Below, piece by piece: positions 10,680 through 20,546 of a stretch of DNA of 64,000 nt. Numbering within the stretch: position 1 is the stretch's first letter; each line of letters opens with the position of its first letter. Source of the stretch: Kocuria palustris (lineage in GTDB: Bacteria; Actinomycetota; Actinomycetes; Actinomycetales; Micrococcaceae). The DNA is taken from positions 1-64,000 of the forward strand of contig NZ_VDOR01000011.1 of NCBI RefSeq assembly GCF_007666205.1, given 5' to 3'. The position numbers were made by a program, and so were the translations under genes. The notes under the pieces were generated by a model, which made no database searches, had not been told where the DNA came from, and worked only from the letters and a program-made list of their open reading frames with translations.

Positions 10680-13367
10680 ATGCTGACCCACGAGATCACC
10701 GAGCGCTGGCTGAGCTTCTTCGAGAAGAAGGGCCACACGGTCGTCCCCTCGGCCTCCCTGGTCTCCGCCCAGCCCGGCTCGATGTTCACCATCGCGGGAA
10801 TGGTCCCGTTCATCCCGTACTTCCTGGGGCAGGAGCAGGCGCCGTACGACCGCGCGACCTCGGTCCAGAAGTGCATCCGCACCCTGGACATCGACGAGGT
10901 CGGCAAGACCGCCCGCCACGGCACCTTCTTCCAGATGGCCGGCAACTTCTCCTTCGGCGACTACTTCAAGGAGCAGGCCATCCCGTTCGCGTGGGAGCTG
11001 CTGACCAGCTCCGTCGAGGACGGCGGCTTCGGCCTGGATCCGCAGCGGCTGTGGATCACGATCTACGAGCACGACGAGGAGTCCTACGAGCTCTGGTCGA
11101 AGACCGTGGGCGTGCCGGACGAGCGCATCCAGCGCATGCCCAAGGAGGAGAACTACTGGGACACGGGCCAGCCCGGCCCGGCCGGCCCCGACTCGGAGAT
11201 CTTCTACGACCGCGGCCCTCGCTACGGCAAGGAGGGCGGCCCGGCCGCCGACGACGACCGCTACATCGAGATCTGGAATCTCGTGTTCATGCAGTACCAG
11301 CGCGGCGAGGGCAGCGGCAAGGACTACGAGATCCTGGGCGATCTGCCGCAGCAGAACATCGACACCGGCATGGGCGTCGAGCGCATGGCCATGCTCCTGC
11401 AGGGGGTCGAGAACTTCTACGAGACCGATCAGGTCCGTCCGGTCCTGGACGCCGCGCAGCGGCTCTCCGGGCGCACGTACCACGGCTCCGAGAACCCCGG
11501 CGACGACGGCTACGACGACGACGTGCGGATGCGCGTGGTCGCCGATCACATCCGCTCCTCGCTCATGCTGATCGGCGACGGCGTGGTCCCGGGCAACGAG
11601 GGCCGCGGCTACATCCTGCGCCGGCTCCTGCGCCGGGCGATCCGCGCCATGCGCCTGCTCGGCGTCACCGAGCCCTGCCTGCCGACCCTGCTGCCCGCCT
11701 CCTCGGAGGTCATGGGCCGGGTCTACCCGAACGTCAAGGACGAGTTCGAGCGCATCTCCCGCATCGCCTACAACGAGGAGAAGGCGTTCCTGAAGACCAT
11801 CGAGTCGGGCACGGCCCGCCTGGAGCTGGCCGTCTCGACCGCCCGCTCCCAGGGCGGGGCGGTCGGCGGCGCGGACGCGTTCGCGCTGCACGACACCTAC
11901 GGCTTCCCGATCGACCTGACGCTCGAGATGGCCGCCGAGGCGGGGGTCGCGGTCGACGAGACCGCCTTCCGCTCGCTCATGGAGGAGCAGCGCCAGCGCG
12001 CTCGCGCCGATGCCAAGGCGAAGAAGGGCGGCTTCGAGGACCTGTCGGTGCTGCGCGCCCTGCAGGAGCAGCGCAGCTCGATCTTCACCGGCTACGACGA
12101 GGCCTCGACCGCCACCGCGATCCGGGCGCTGCTGGTCGACGGCCAGACCGTGCCGGCCGTCTCGGAGGGGCAGGAGATCGAGGTCGTGCTCGATTCGACC
12201 CCGTTCTACGCCGAGTCCGGCGGCCAGGCCGCCGACACGGGCACGATCGCCGGCGACGGCTTCGTCCTGCGCGTCTCGGACGTCCAGCAGCCGGTCAAGG
12301 GGCTGTCGGTGCACCGCGCGACGGTCGTCTCCGGAGAGGCCGCCGCAGGCTCGGAGGTCACCGCCGCGATCGACGTCCGCCGGCGCCGCGACGGCGAGAT
12401 GGCGCACTCGGCCACCCACATCGTCCACGCGGCCCTGCACGAGGTGCTCAGCCCGGAGGCCGTCCAGCGCGGCTCGTTCAACAAGGAGGGCTACCTGCGC
12501 TTCGACTTCAGCTGGGGCGAGGGCCTGACGCAGGGGCAGAAGCAGGAGGTCGAGGGGCTGGCGAACTCCGTCATCCACGACGACCACGAGGTCCTGACCC
12601 GCGAGATGCCGCTGGACGAGGCCCGCGCCCTGGGCGCCATGAGCCTGTTCGGCGAGAAGTACGGCGACGTCGTGCGCGTGGTCGAGATGAACGGCGAGTG
12701 GTCCCGCGAGCTGTGCGGCGGCACCCACGTCGACGACACGGCGCAGATCGGGTCGCTGTCGCTGATCTCCGAGGGCTCCGTCGGCTCCGGCAACCGCCGC
12801 GTCGAGGCCCTCGTCGGGCTGGACTCGTTCCACCACCTGGCCGCCGAGCGCACCCTCGTGAGCCAGCTGACCGACATGCTCAAGGTGCAGTCCTCCGCCG
12901 AGCTGCCCGAGCGGCTCCAGTCGACCCTGGACCGGCTCAAGGAGACCGAGAAGGAGCTGGGCGACCTGCGGCGCGAGAAGCTGCAGGCCCAGGCCGGCTC
13001 GCTGCTCGAGCGGACCCGGCAGATCGGCGAGCTGTCGGTGCTGGCCCATGACATGGGCGAGGTCTCCGGCGCCGACGACCTGCGCTCCCTGGCCCTCGAC
13101 CTGCGCGGCCGCATGAGCGATCGCGCAGCCGTCGTGGCCGTGACCGGCGTGTCCGGCGGACGCCCGCTCGTGCTCGTGGCCACGACCGAGGCCGGTCGCG
13201 CCGCGGGGGCCAAGGCCGGCGCCCTCGTGCGCGTCGCCGCCGGCGTGCTCGGCGGCGGCGGGGGAGGCAAGGACGACCTGGCCCAGGGCGGCGGGCAGGA
13301 CCCGGCCAGGACGGGTGCTGCGCTCGAGGCCGTCGTGTCCGAGCTGAGCGCCGCGGCGGGGGCCTGA
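10680..13367 (+). CDS. alaS: Alanine-tRNA ligase
   Basis: AlaRS charges tRNA-Ala and edits mischarged tRNA. Class II motifs are visible in the first 250 residues. The editing-domain zinc ligands are His576 and His580 (HSATH) and Cys679 and His683 (CGGTH). The C-terminal DHHA1 domain ends in a glycine-rich GGGGGGKDD stretch. Length is 895 residues, typical. The ATG is 79 bases after the preceding stop; the ribosome site (GAGG) is close. ruvX follows after only 4 bases, as in most actinobacteria. Confidence 0.97.
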   Translation: MLTHEITERWLSFFEKKGHTVVPSASLVSAQPGSMFTIAGMVPFIPYFLGQEQAPYDRATSVQKCIRTLDIDEVGKTARHGTFFQMAGNFSFGDYFKEQAIPFAWELLTSSVEDGGFGLDPQRLWITIYEHDEESYELWSKTVGVPDERIQRMPKEENYWDTGQPGPAGPDSEIFYDRGPRYGKEGGPAADDDRYIEIWNLVFMQYQRGEGSGKDYEILGDLPQQNIDTGMGVERMAMLLQGVENFYETDQVRPVLDAAQRLSGRTYHGSENPGDDGYDDDVRMRVVADHIRSSLMLIGDGVVPGNEGRGYILRRLLRRAIRAMRLLGVTEPCLPTLLPASSEVMGRVYPNVKDEFERISRIAYNEEKAFLKTIESGTARLELAVSTARSQGGAVGGADAFALHDTYGFPIDLTLEMAAEAGVAVDETAFRSLMEEQRQRARADAKAKKGGFEDLSVLRALQEQRSSIFTGYDEASTATAIRALLVDGQTVPAVSEGQEIEVVLDSTPFYAESGGQAADTGTIAGDGFVLRVSDVQQPVKGLSVHRATVVSGEAAAGSEVTAAIDVRRRRDGEMAHSATHIVHAALHEVLSPEAVQRGSFNKEGYLRFDFSWGEGLTQGQKQEVEGLANSVIHDDHEVLTREMPLDEARALGAMSLFGEKYGDVVRVVEMNGEWSRELCGGTHVDDTAQIGSLSLISEGSVGSGNRRVEALVGLDSFHHLAAERTLVSQLTDMLKVQSSAELPERLQSTLDRLKETEKELGDLRREKLQAQAGSLLERTRQIGELSVLAHDMGEVSGADDLRSLALDLRGRMSDRAAVVAVTGVSGGRPLVLVATTEAGRAAGAKAGALVRVAAGVLGGGGGGKDDLAQGGGQDPARTGAALEAVVSELSAAAGA

Positions 13368-13371
13368 GGCC

Positions 13372-13980
13372 TTGCACGCCCGAGAAGCGCAGACGGCCGG
13401 TGCACAGGCGCCCGGCGCGGTGCGGCGCGGCCGCCGGCTCGGCGTCGACGTCGGCGCCGTGCGCGTCGGAGTGGCCCTGAGCGATCCCGAGGGGATCCTG
13501 GCCTCGCCGCTGACCACCCTGGAGCGGGACCCCCGCAAGGGCTTCGACATCAAGCTCGCGGCCAACCTGGTCCACGAGCACGAGGTGGTCGAGGTCGTCG
13601 TCGGCCTGCCGCTGGCCCTGTCGGGGCGCACCACGGACTCGACCCGGTCTGCCGTATCGTGGGCCCAGGGCCTGCAGCGGCGCCTGGCGGCCAAGGGGTG
13701 GTCCGTGCCCGTGCGGATGATCGACGAGAGATGGACCTCGTCGGAGTCCCACCGGAGCCTGCTCGAGGCCGGCGTCTCGCGGCGCGAGCACCGGGACAAG
13801 ATCGACCGCCAGGCCGCGGTCACCATCCTCGAGGCCGCCCTGAGCATGATCCATCGTTCCGGCGGGCCGGCCGGAGTGGAGGTTCCCCCCATCGACGGAG
13901 CCGAGGCCGGCTCCGCAGACCACCCGACCCCGGCGGCCTCCTCGGAGACCGGCGCCCACTCGGAGGGAGACCTGTCGTGA
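13372..13980 (+). CDS. ruvX: Holliday junction resolvase-like RuvX/YqgF
   Basis: YqgF-family RNase H-fold protein implicated in 16S pre-rRNA maturation and, as RuvX, in junction resolution. The core GVDVGAVRVGVALSD carries the first catalytic Asp, VVGLPLALSG the central strand, and DERWTSSESHRSL plus DKIDRQAAVTIL the remaining acidic residues. The core is about 150 residues; the remaining length is an N-terminal tail and an acidic C-terminal tail. The TTG start 4 bases after alaS is the best available; a GTG at 13420 would give a shorter protein. The stop overlaps the mltG start. Confidence 0.9.
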   Translation: MHAREAQTAGAQAPGAVRRGRRLGVDVGAVRVGVALSDPEGILASPLTTLERDPRKGFDIKLAANLVHEHEVVEVVVGLPLALSGRTTDSTRSAVSWAQGLQRRLAAKGWSVPVRMIDERWTSSESHRSLLEAGVSRREHRDKIDRQAAVTILEAALSMIHRSGGPAGVEVPPIDGAEAGSADHPTPAASSETGAHSEGDLS

Positions 13981-15188
13981 GCGACCAGGACCCGCGCCCA
14001 GACGCGCACACCGGAGACCGCAGCACCGGCTCGGAGAGCCTGATCGCGCCCGCCGGCGGCGAGTCCCAGCGGCGCGATCCGCAGGAGATCGCCGGGGCCT
14101 TCGAGGCGGAGAACCGCTCGCCGAGCCAGCTGCGCCGCCTCCAGCACAAGCACAACCTCTCGCTGCTGGGCGCCATCGGCCTGTTCCTCGTGGCCGTCAT
14201 CCTCACCGTCACCGCCCTGGGCTCGACCTTCGGCTGGTTCGAGCGCAAGGACTACCGCGGCGAGGGCGACGAGCCGGTGACCTTCACCGTGGAGGAGGGC
14301 GCGACCGTCGACCAGGTCGCCGCCGCTCTGCAGGAGGAGGACATCATCGCCAACGGCGAGCGGTTCATGACGGTCTTCAACGAGGACCACGCGGGCAACT
14401 ACGTGCAGCCGGGGGAGTACCAGCTCAACCGCCAGATGAGCTCCGAGCACGCCGTCGAGCTGCTCATGCAGGACGAGGAGGAGACCGACTACGCGGCCGT
14501 GCCCCGCACGATCCGCATGGACGAGACCTTCCAGATCCTCGCCGATGCCACCGGCCACTCGGTCGAGGACTTCGAGTCCGCCGCCGAGGACCCCTCGCAG
14601 TACGGCATCTCCGACGAGTTCCCGACGATCGAGGGCTACCTGCATCCGGGCGAGTACCGCTTCCCGCTGGACGCCACCCCGGAGGAGATCCTCCAGGAGA
14701 TGGTGGACTCGACCGACTCCGCGCTGCAGGAGGCCGGTGTGGCCGAGGAGGACGAGTTCGAGATCCTCACGGTCGCCTCGATCGTCGAGTTCGAGGGCGT
14801 CCCGGACATCTACGACGACGTCGCCGGCGCGATCTACAACCGCCTGGACAACCCGGACGAGGGCACCAACGGGCTGATCCAGTCCGACGCCTCGGTGGCC
14901 TACGGCCTGGGGGAGACGACCGTCCACATCTCCGAGGAGGAGAAGGACGACGAGTCGAACGAGTACAACACGTACGCCAACCCCGGCCTGCCGGCCGGCC
15001 CGATCGGCTCCCCGAGCACGGAGGCCATCGACGCGGCGGCCAACCCGGCCGAGAACGACTACTACTACTGGGTCACGGTCAACCTGGACACCGGGGAGAC
15101 CAAGTTCGCGGCCACGCTCGAGGAGCACGCGGCCAACGTCGACGAGTACCAGCAGTGGTGCTCGGAGAACGAGGGCAAGTGCCAGTGA
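13977..15188 (+). CDS. mltG: Endolytic murein transglycosylase MltG
   Basis: MltG cleaves nascent peptidoglycan strands at the outer face of the membrane. One transmembrane helix spans about residues 61-83, followed by a LysM-like segment and the YceG domain. The catalytic Glu is expected to be Glu271 in ASIVEFEG. The family blocks IQSDASVAYGLG, NTYANPGLPAGPIGSPS and DYYYWV are all present. The protein has 403 residues. The GTG start overlaps the ruvX TGA and has GGAGGGAG upstream. The aroE start overlaps its stop in the same way. Confidence 0.93.
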   Translation: MSDQDPRPDAHTGDRSTGSESLIAPAGGESQRRDPQEIAGAFEAENRSPSQLRRLQHKHNLSLLGAIGLFLVAVILTVTALGSTFGWFERKDYRGEGDEPVTFTVEEGATVDQVAAALQEEDIIANGERFMTVFNEDHAGNYVQPGEYQLNRQMSSEHAVELLMQDEEETDYAAVPRTIRMDETFQILADATGHSVEDFESAAEDPSQYGISDEFPTIEGYLHPGEYRFPLDATPEEILQEMVDSTDSALQEAGVAEEDEFEILTVASIVEFEGVPDIYDDVAGAIYNRLDNPDEGTNGLIQSDASVAYGLGETTVHISEEEKDDESNEYNTYANPGLPAGPIGSPSTEAIDAAANPAENDYYYWVTVNLDTGETKFAATLEEHAANVDEYQQWCSENEGKCQ

Positions 15189-16075
15189 CCGGGGCCCACG
15201 CCGCAGTGGCGGGGCATCCGATCGGGCATTCGCTCTCGCCGCGGCTGCACGCCGCCGCGTACGAGGTCCTGGGCGAGCGGATCGACTACCGCACCCTCGA
15301 CCTCGAGGAGGGCGAGCTGACCGGGGAGGTCGCCCTCCTGCGGCAGGACCCGCAGTGGCGGGGCCTGTCGGTCACCATGCCGCTGAAGTCGGAGGCGGCC
15401 GAGCTGGCCGACGAGCTCACGGACGTCGCCCGCGCCGTCGGCACGGTGAACACCCTGGTCCCGGGCCCCGACGGGGCCGTGCTGGGCCACAACTCGGACG
15501 TCTCGGGGATCGCGGCGGCCCTGCGCGCGGCGGGGCCGTGCCCCCCGGCCCCTCGCGCAGCCGTCCTCGGCGGCGGCGGGACCGCCACGGCCGCGCTGGC
15601 GGCCCTGCAGCAGCTCGGCGCGCCCCGGGCGGATCTGTGGGTGCGTTCCGCGTCCCGGGCGCAGCGCGCGATCGACGCCGCGGATCGGCTCGGGCTCGAG
15701 CTGCGGATCCGGCCCTGGGACGAGGCCGCCGAGCACCTGGCCGGCTATGACCTGGTGGTCTGCACGCTGCCGCCCAACGGCGCCGACGAGCTCGCGGCGG
15801 CCCTCGCCGCGGTGCGCGGGCGCCGCACCGGCGGGACGCTGCTGGACGCCGCCTACGATCCGTGGCCCTCGGCCCTCGCACGCGCCTGGACGGCCGGCGG
15901 GGGAGCGGTGGTCCCCGGGCTGGATATGCTCGTGCTGCAGGCCCTGGACCAGATCCGGCTGTTCACCGGCAGGCAGATCGGGCAGCTGCTGCCGGATCAG
16001 CCCGCCGTGATCGAGGCCCTGTGCGCGGCCGCCGGGCGGCCCGAGCTGGCCGCCGCGGCTCGCCGCCTCGACTGA
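15185..16075 (+). CDS. aroE: Shikimate dehydrogenase
   Basis: AroE reduces 3-dehydroshikimate to shikimate with NADPH. The substrate-binding motif GHPIGHSLSPRLH is at the N-terminus, and the catalytic Lys follows in VTMPLKSEA. The NADP-binding loop is GGGGTATAA, and the C-terminal block is GLDMLVLQALDQIRLFTG. The usual NTD motif reads NSD, keeping the Asp. Length is 296 residues. The GTG start overlaps the mltG TGA by 4 bases. It is the first of four clustered shikimate-pathway genes. Confidence 0.93.
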   Translation: MTGAHAAVAGHPIGHSLSPRLHAAAYEVLGERIDYRTLDLEEGELTGEVALLRQDPQWRGLSVTMPLKSEAAELADELTDVARAVGTVNTLVPGPDGAVLGHNSDVSGIAAALRAAGPCPPAPRAAVLGGGGTATAALAALQQLGAPRADLWVRSASRAQRAIDAADRLGLELRIRPWDEAAEHLAGYDLVVCTLPPNGADELAAALAAVRGRRTGGTLLDAAYDPWPSALARAWTAGGGAVVPGLDMLVLQALDQIRLFTGRQIGQLLPDQPAVIEALCAAAGRPELAAAARRLD

Positions 16076-16171
16076 GGCGGCCGTCGCCGTGCCGGGAGCG
16101 GCCGGGACCGGACCGCACGACAGACGCACCGGCGCGCGACGCCGGGAGGACGACACGACGAGAGGCTGAAC

Positions 16172-17419
16172 ATGCTGCGCTGGCTGACTGCTGGTGAGTC
16201 CCACGGAGAGGCCCTCGTGGGCATCATCGAGGGCGTCCCCGCCGGGGTCGGCCTGACCTCGGGCGACATCCAGGCCGCTCTGGCCCGGCGGCGCCTGGGC
16301 TACGGCCGCGGCGCCCGGATGAAGTTCGAGCAGGACCGCGTGCGGCTGCTCGGCGGCGTCCGCCACGGCATCACGCAGGGGGGGCCGGTGGCGATCGAGA
16401 TCGCGAACACCGAATGGCCCAAGTGGGAGACGGTCATGTCCGCCGACCCCGTGGATCCCGCCGACCTCGAGGGCCTGGCCCGCAATGCTGCCCTGACCCG
16501 CCCGCGGCCCGGCCACGCGGACCTCACCGGCATGCAGAAGTACGGCCACGACGAGGCCCGTCCCGTCCTCGAGCGCGCCTCCGCCCGCGAGACCGCCACG
16601 CGCGTGGCTCTCGGGACCGTGGCCGCGGCGATCCTCGAGGCCCTGGGCGTGGAGCTCGTCTCGCACACGACCGCCGTCGGCGGGGTCGAGTCCCCGGTCG
16701 ACGCCGATCGTCCGGCGCCCGGCGACGTCGAGTCCCTGGACGCCGATCCGCTGCGCTGCCACCACGCCGAGACTTCCGCGCGGATGGCCGAGGCCGTCGA
16801 CGCCGCCCACAAGGACGGCGAGACCCTCGGCGGCGTCGTGGAGGTGCTCGCCTACGGCCTGGCCCCCGGGCTGGGCTCGTACGTGCACTGGGACCGCCGC
16901 CTGGACGCGCGCCTGGCCGGGGCCCTCATGGGCATCCAGGCCATCAAAGGGGTCGAGGTCGGCGACGGCTTCCTGACCGCGGCCCGTCCCGGCACGGCCG
17001 CCCACGACGAGATCGCGATCGGCGACGACGGCCGCGTGCACCGCGTGTCGAACCGCGCCGGAGGGATCGAGGGCGGCATGTCGATCGGCGACGTCCTGCG
17101 CGTGCGCGCGGCCATGAAGCCGATCGCCACGGTGCCCAAGGCCCTGCGCACCGTCGACGTCGCGACCCGCGAGGCCGCCCGCGCGCATCACCAGCGCTCC
17201 GACGTCTGCGCCGTGCCCGCCGCCGGCGTGGTGGCCGAGGCCATGGTCGCGCTCGTGCTGGCCGAGGCCGCCCTGGAGAAGTTCGGCGGCGACTCGATCG
17301 CCGAGACCGTGCGCAACAAGGACGCCTACCTGGCCGCGATCCCGGAGGCGCTGCGCTCCTCGGGCGAGCTGGGCGGCTTCGACGACGCGGAGGGCCCCTG
17401 GCAGGAGCCCGGCGCATGA
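16172..17419 (+). CDS. aroC: Chorismate synthase
   Basis: AroC converts EPSP to chorismate using reduced FMN. The family signature [14 protein letters not shown] is at the N-terminus, and [14 protein letters not shown] and [18 protein letters not shown] are clear. Length is 415 residues, typical of actinobacteria. The ATG has GAGAGG upstream after a 96-base gap from aroE in which I see no other feature. Its stop overlaps the aroK ATG. Confidence 0.97.
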   Translation: MLRWLTAGESHGEALVGIIEGVPAGVGLTSGDIQAALARRRLGYGRGARMKFEQDRVRLLGGVRHGITQGGPVAIEIANTEWPKWETVMSADPVDPADLEGLARNAALTRPRPGHADLTGMQKYGHDEARPVLERASARETATRVALGTVAAAILEALGVELVSHTTAVGGVESPVDADRPAPGDVESLDADPLRCHHAETSARMAEAVDAAHKDGETLGGVVEVLAYGLAPGLGSYVHWDRRLDARLAGALMGIQAIKGVEVGDGFLTAARPGTAAHDEIAIGDDGRVHRVSNRAGGIEGGMSIGDVLRVRAAMKPIATVPKALRTVDVATREAARAHHQRSDVCAVPAAGVVAEAMVALVLAEAALEKFGGDSIAETVRNKDAYLAAIPEALRSSGELGGFDDAEGPWQEPGA

Positions 17420-17994
17420 GCCGCCGTCCCTCGGCCGCCCCCGACCCGGACGCCGACCTGGGGCCCTCGACCGGGCCGATCGTGCTCATCGGGCCGATGG
17501 CCGCCGGCAAGTCCCACCTGGCCAAGTACATGGCCAGGCGCTTCGGCTACGGCTACGTGGACTCCGACGCCGTGATCGTGCGGCGCCACGGGCAGATCCC
17601 GGCGGTCTTCGCATCGCAGGGGGAGGAGGGATTCCGCCGCATCGAGGCCCGGACCATCGAGGAGCTGCTGGGCGATCCCGCCCACCGCGACTCCATCGTC
17701 TCCCTGGGCGGCGGAGCCCCCATGACCCCGGCGGTGCGCGACCTGCTGCAACGGCACATGGTCGCCTACCTGGAGATCGACGAGCGCACCGTGCGAGGCC
17801 GCCTGCGGCGCACGGGCAACCGGCCCATGCTGGAGGGAGATCCGGTGCAGCGCTGGCGGGATCTCTTCGAGCAGCGGCACACGACCTACGAGGAGCTGGC
17901 GGACATCCGCCTGCAGGCCGGCGGCAACCGCCCGATCGCCAAGATCGCCGCGGAGCTGCACGACGAGATCCAGGCCCTGCGCCGACTGCACTGA
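17416..17994 (+). CDS. aroK: Shikimate kinase
   Basis: AroK phosphorylates shikimate at O3. The P-loop GPMAAGKS (about residues 26-33), the DSD motif in YVDSDAVIV, the shikimate-binding [12 protein letters not shown] and the GGGA loop (SLGGGAPM) are all present. The lid region is GNRPMLEG. Length is 192 residues with a short N-terminal tail. The ATGA overlap with aroC shows coupled translation. The order aroC-aroK-aroB is conserved in actinobacteria. Confidence 0.95.
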   Translation: MSRRPSAAPDPDADLGPSTGPIVLIGPMAAGKSHLAKYMARRFGYGYVDSDAVIVRRHGQIPAVFASQGEEGFRRIEARTIEELLGDPAHRDSIVSLGGGAPMTPAVRDLLQRHMVAYLEIDERTVRGRLRRTGNRPMLEGDPVQRWRDLFEQRHTTYEELADIRLQAGGNRPIAKIAAELHDEIQALRRLH

Positions 17995-18050
17995 CCGAGA
18001 CCACCACCGAGCCCGGGCGCGAGGCCGCCCCGGACCCGCGAAGGAGAGCC

Positions 18051-19136
18051 ATGACCACCACCCGCATCCCCGTGACCGGATCCCGCCCCGAGGAGCAGTA
18101 CGAGGTCCTCGTCGGCACCGGGCTGATGGGAGAGCTCGCCCCGATCCTGGGCTCGCGCGTGCAGAAGGTCCTCGTGGTGCACCCGCAGGCGCTCGAGGCC
18201 AACGGACAGCTCGTCGTCGAGCAGCTGCAGGGCGAGGGCTACCAGGTCTTCCAGGCCGTGATCCCCGACGCCGAGGAGGGCAAGCGCCTCGAGGTGGCCG
18301 GCTTCTGCTGGCAGGCGCTCGGGCAGGCCGACTTCACCCGCACCGATGCCATCGTGGCGGTCGGCGGCGGGGCCGTGACCGACGTGGCCGGCTTCGTGGC
18401 GGCCACCTGGCTGCGCGGCATCCGCGTGGTGCACGTGCCCACGACCTTCCTGGGCATGGTCGATGCCGCCGTGGGCGGGAAGACGGCGATCAACACCTCC
18501 GAGGGCAAGAACCTCGTGGGCTCCTTCCACCCGCCGGCCGGGGTCGTGTGCGATCTGGACGTCCTGTCCACGCTGCCGCCCCACGAGCTGCTCACGGGCA
18601 TGGCCGAGACCGTCAAGTGCGGCTTCATCGCCGACGAGCGCATCCTCGAGCTCATCGAGCAGCACCCCGAGGAGGCCCGCGACCCGTCGTCGGCGGTGCT
18701 GCGCGAGCTGGTCGAGCGCTCCGTGCGGGTCAAGGCCGGCGTCGTCTCCGCCGATCTCCGCGAGGCCGGCGGCCGCGAGATGCTCAACTACGGCCACACC
18801 CTGGGCCACGCGATCGAGCAGAACGAGCGCTTCCAGTGGCGCCACGGGGCCGCCGTCTCGGTCGGCATGATGTTCGCCGCCGAGCTCGCGCGCACCAGCG
18901 GGACGCTGTCCGACGACGTCGTCGAGCGCCACCGATCCGTCCTGGAGTCGCTCGGGCTGCCCACGTCGTACCGCTTCGACCAGTGGCCCAAGCTGCTCGA
19001 GGTGATGAAGCGGGACAAGAAGACCCGCGGCGGCCTGCTGCGCTTCGTGGTGCTCGACGACATCGCGCGCCCGCGCATCATGGAGGTCCCGGACCAGACG
19101 ATCCTCTACGCCGTGTACCAGGAGGTCGCGGACTGA
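18051..19136 (+). CDS. aroB: 3-dehydroquinate synthase
   Basis: AroB cyclises DAHP to 3-dehydroquinate using NAD and a metal ion. Recognisable blocks are [41 protein letters not shown] and the metal-binding [11 protein letters not shown]. Length is 361 residues. The ATG follows GAAGGAGAG. This is the second committed enzyme of the pathway; aroE, aroC and aroK lie immediately upstream, so most shikimate steps are co-transcribed here. Confidence 0.97.
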   Translation: MTTTRIPVTGSRPEEQYEVLVGTGLMGELAPILGSRVQKVLVVHPQALEANGQLVVEQLQGEGYQVFQAVIPDAEEGKRLEVAGFCWQALGQADFTRTDAIVAVGGGAVTDVAGFVAATWLRGIRVVHVPTTFLGMVDAAVGGKTAINTSEGKNLVGSFHPPAGVVCDLDVLSTLPPHELLTGMAETVKCGFIADERILELIEQHPEEARDPSSAVLRELVERSVRVKAGVVSADLREAGGREMLNYGHTLGHAIEQNERFQWRHGAAVSVGMMFAAELARTSGTLSDDVVERHRSVLESLGLPTSYRFDQWPKLLEVMKRDKKTRGGLLRFVVLDDIARPRIMEVPDQTILYAVYQEVAD

Positions 19137-19168
19137 GCTGACGCCCGGACGGGACCGCGCGCCCGCCT

Positions 19169-19177
19169 TGCTAGGAT
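19169..19177 (+). promoter_or_regulatory. Extended -10 promoter for efp-nusB
   Basis: TGc-TAGGAT lies 48 bases before the efp ATG, giving a leader of roughly 40 nt. No clear -35 is seen, as expected for an extended -10 promoter. Confidence 0.5.
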
Positions 19178-19224
19178 GTCCCGCGGTCCGGACCCGGAAC
19201 GCCCCGCCGACGAGAGAGAGCACC

Positions 19225-19788
19225 ATGGCCACCTCGAACGACATCAAGAACGGAACCGTCCTGAAGATCGACGGCAGCCTCTGGAGCGTCATCGAGTTCC
19301 AGCACGTCAAGCCCGGCAAGGGCGGCGCGTTCGTGCGCACCAAGATGCGCAACATCACCTCCGGCAAGGTGGTCGACAAGACCTTCAACGCCGGCGCCAA
19401 GGTCGACACCGCCACGGTGGACCGCTCCGAGTACCAGTACCTGTACAAGGACGGCGCGGACTTCGTGTTCATGGACACGGACACCTACGACCAGGTCATG
19501 GTCCCGGCCTCCGTGGTCGGCGACGCCGAGAACTTCATGCTCGAGGCCTCCAGCGCCACTATCGCCTTCCACGAGGGCACCCCGCTGTACATCGAGCTGC
19601 CCCCGTCGGTCGTGCTGGAGATCACCGAGTCGGCGCCGGGCCTGCAGGGCGACCGCTCCACGGGCGGCACCAAGCCCGCGACCGTCGAGACCGGCTACCA
19701 GATCCAGGTCCCGCTGTTCGTCGAGGCGGGCACGCGCGTCAAGGTCGACACCCGCACCGGCGAGTACCTGGGCCGCGTCTCCGAATGA
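19225..19788 (+). CDS. efp: Translation elongation factor P
   Basis: EF-P relieves ribosome stalling at polyproline. Three beta-barrel domains are visible. The loop that reaches the peptidyl-transferase centre is [14 protein letters not shown], with the expected tip Lys. Length is 187 residues. The ATG in GAGAGAGAGCACC-ATG is used; an upstream in-frame start would add 19 unrelated residues. No modification enzyme (EpmA/EpmB) lies in this window. nusB overlaps its stop by 4 bases. Confidence 0.97.
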   Translation: MATSNDIKNGTVLKIDGSLWSVIEFQHVKPGKGGAFVRTKMRNITSGKVVDKTFNAGAKVDTATVDRSEYQYLYKDGADFVFMDTDTYDQVMVPASVVGDAENFMLEASSATIAFHEGTPLYIELPPSVVLEITESAPGLQGDRSTGGTKPATVETGYQIQVPLFVEAGTRVKVDTRTGEYLGRVSE

Positions 19789-20405
19789 GCGCACGGGGAA
19801 GGGCACGCACGCGGGCCGTCGAGGTCCTCTTCGAGGCCGAGCAGCGCGACGAGCCGGCCCTGGAGGTCATGACGCGGCGCCGCGCGCACGACGACAAGCT
19901 GATCGGCGCCTACACCGAGGAGATCATCCGCGGCGTGCTGCTGCGCCGCGCCGAGATCGACGAGGCCGTGCAGACCTGGTCGCGCGGCTGGACCATCGAG
20001 CGCATGCCTGCCGTGGACCGCACGCTGCTGCGCGTGGGCGCCTGGGAGCTGCTCTACAACGACGACGTCCCCGACGCCGTCGCCGTGGCCGAGGCCGTCG
20101 GGCTGGCCCGCGAGCTGTCCACGGACGGCTCGCCGGGCTTCGTCAACGGCCTGCTCGGGCGCCTGCAGAGGATCAAGCCGACGCTGCTGGAGGCCCAGCG
20201 CAGCGACCTCGACGGCGATCCCGGGCAGACCTCGGCGGCCGCGGTGCTGGCGGAGGCGGCCGAGCAGGAGCAGGGCGTGGCCCTGCCCGACTTCGCCGCG
20301 GAGTCCTTCGACGACGCCCAGGTGGTGGCCCCCGAGGACGAGGACGCGGCCGAGCGCCCCGACGCGGCTGCCGGGACCGCTCAGGGACGCGGCGAGAGCG
20401 CCTGA
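19785..20405 (+). CDS. nusB: Transcription antitermination protein NusB
   Basis: NusB with NusE binds boxA RNA and supports rRNA transcription. The all-helical fold is seen in residues 1-137 ([43 protein letters not shown]). The protein has 206 residues, about 65 more than usual; the extra C-terminal tail is acidic and Ala-rich and probably disordered. The ATGA overlap with efp indicates coupled translation. Confidence 0.93.
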   Translation: MSARGRARTRAVEVLFEAEQRDEPALEVMTRRRAHDDKLIGAYTEEIIRGVLLRRAEIDEAVQTWSRGWTIERMPAVDRTLLRVGAWELLYNDDVPDAVAVAEAVGLARELSTDGSPGFVNGLLGRLQRIKPTLLEAQRSDLDGDPGQTSAAAVLAEAAEQEQGVALPDFAAESFDDAQVVAPEDEDAAERPDAAAGTAQGRGESA

Positions 20406-20425
20406 GCCGCTGCGGCCGCAGCGGC
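20406..20425 (+). terminator. Palindrome after nusB
   Basis: A perfect 20-base palindrome (GCCGCTGCGG and its complement) directly follows the nusB stop. It can fold as a 7-bp hairpin with a small loop and may end the efp-nusB transcript. Confidence 0.4.
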
Positions 20426-20480
20426 AGCGGCACGTGCGCCGTCCCGGGAAGCGCGACAGGCACGCGGGCGGCGAGCCCGG

Positions 20481-20546
20481 TGCTAGGGTTCCCAACGGCA
20501 AGCACCCTTTAAGTCCGTCCGGAGAGGCGGGGAAGGAGGCGGCACC
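20481..20546 (+). promoter_or_regulatory. pyr operon promoter and PyrR-binding RNA loop
   Basis: An extended -10, TGc-TAGGGT (20481-20489), precedes a leader of about 50 nt. Bases 20516-20529 match the PyrR-binding loop consensus ARUCCNGNGAGGYU at all fixed positions except the two outermost. CCTT (20506-20509) can pair with AAGG (20533-20536), closing the loop and covering the pyrR Shine-Dalgarno AAGGAGG (20533-20539). PyrR bound with UMP would stabilise this hairpin and block translation, as shown for Mycobacterium smegmatis. Confidence 0.7.
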
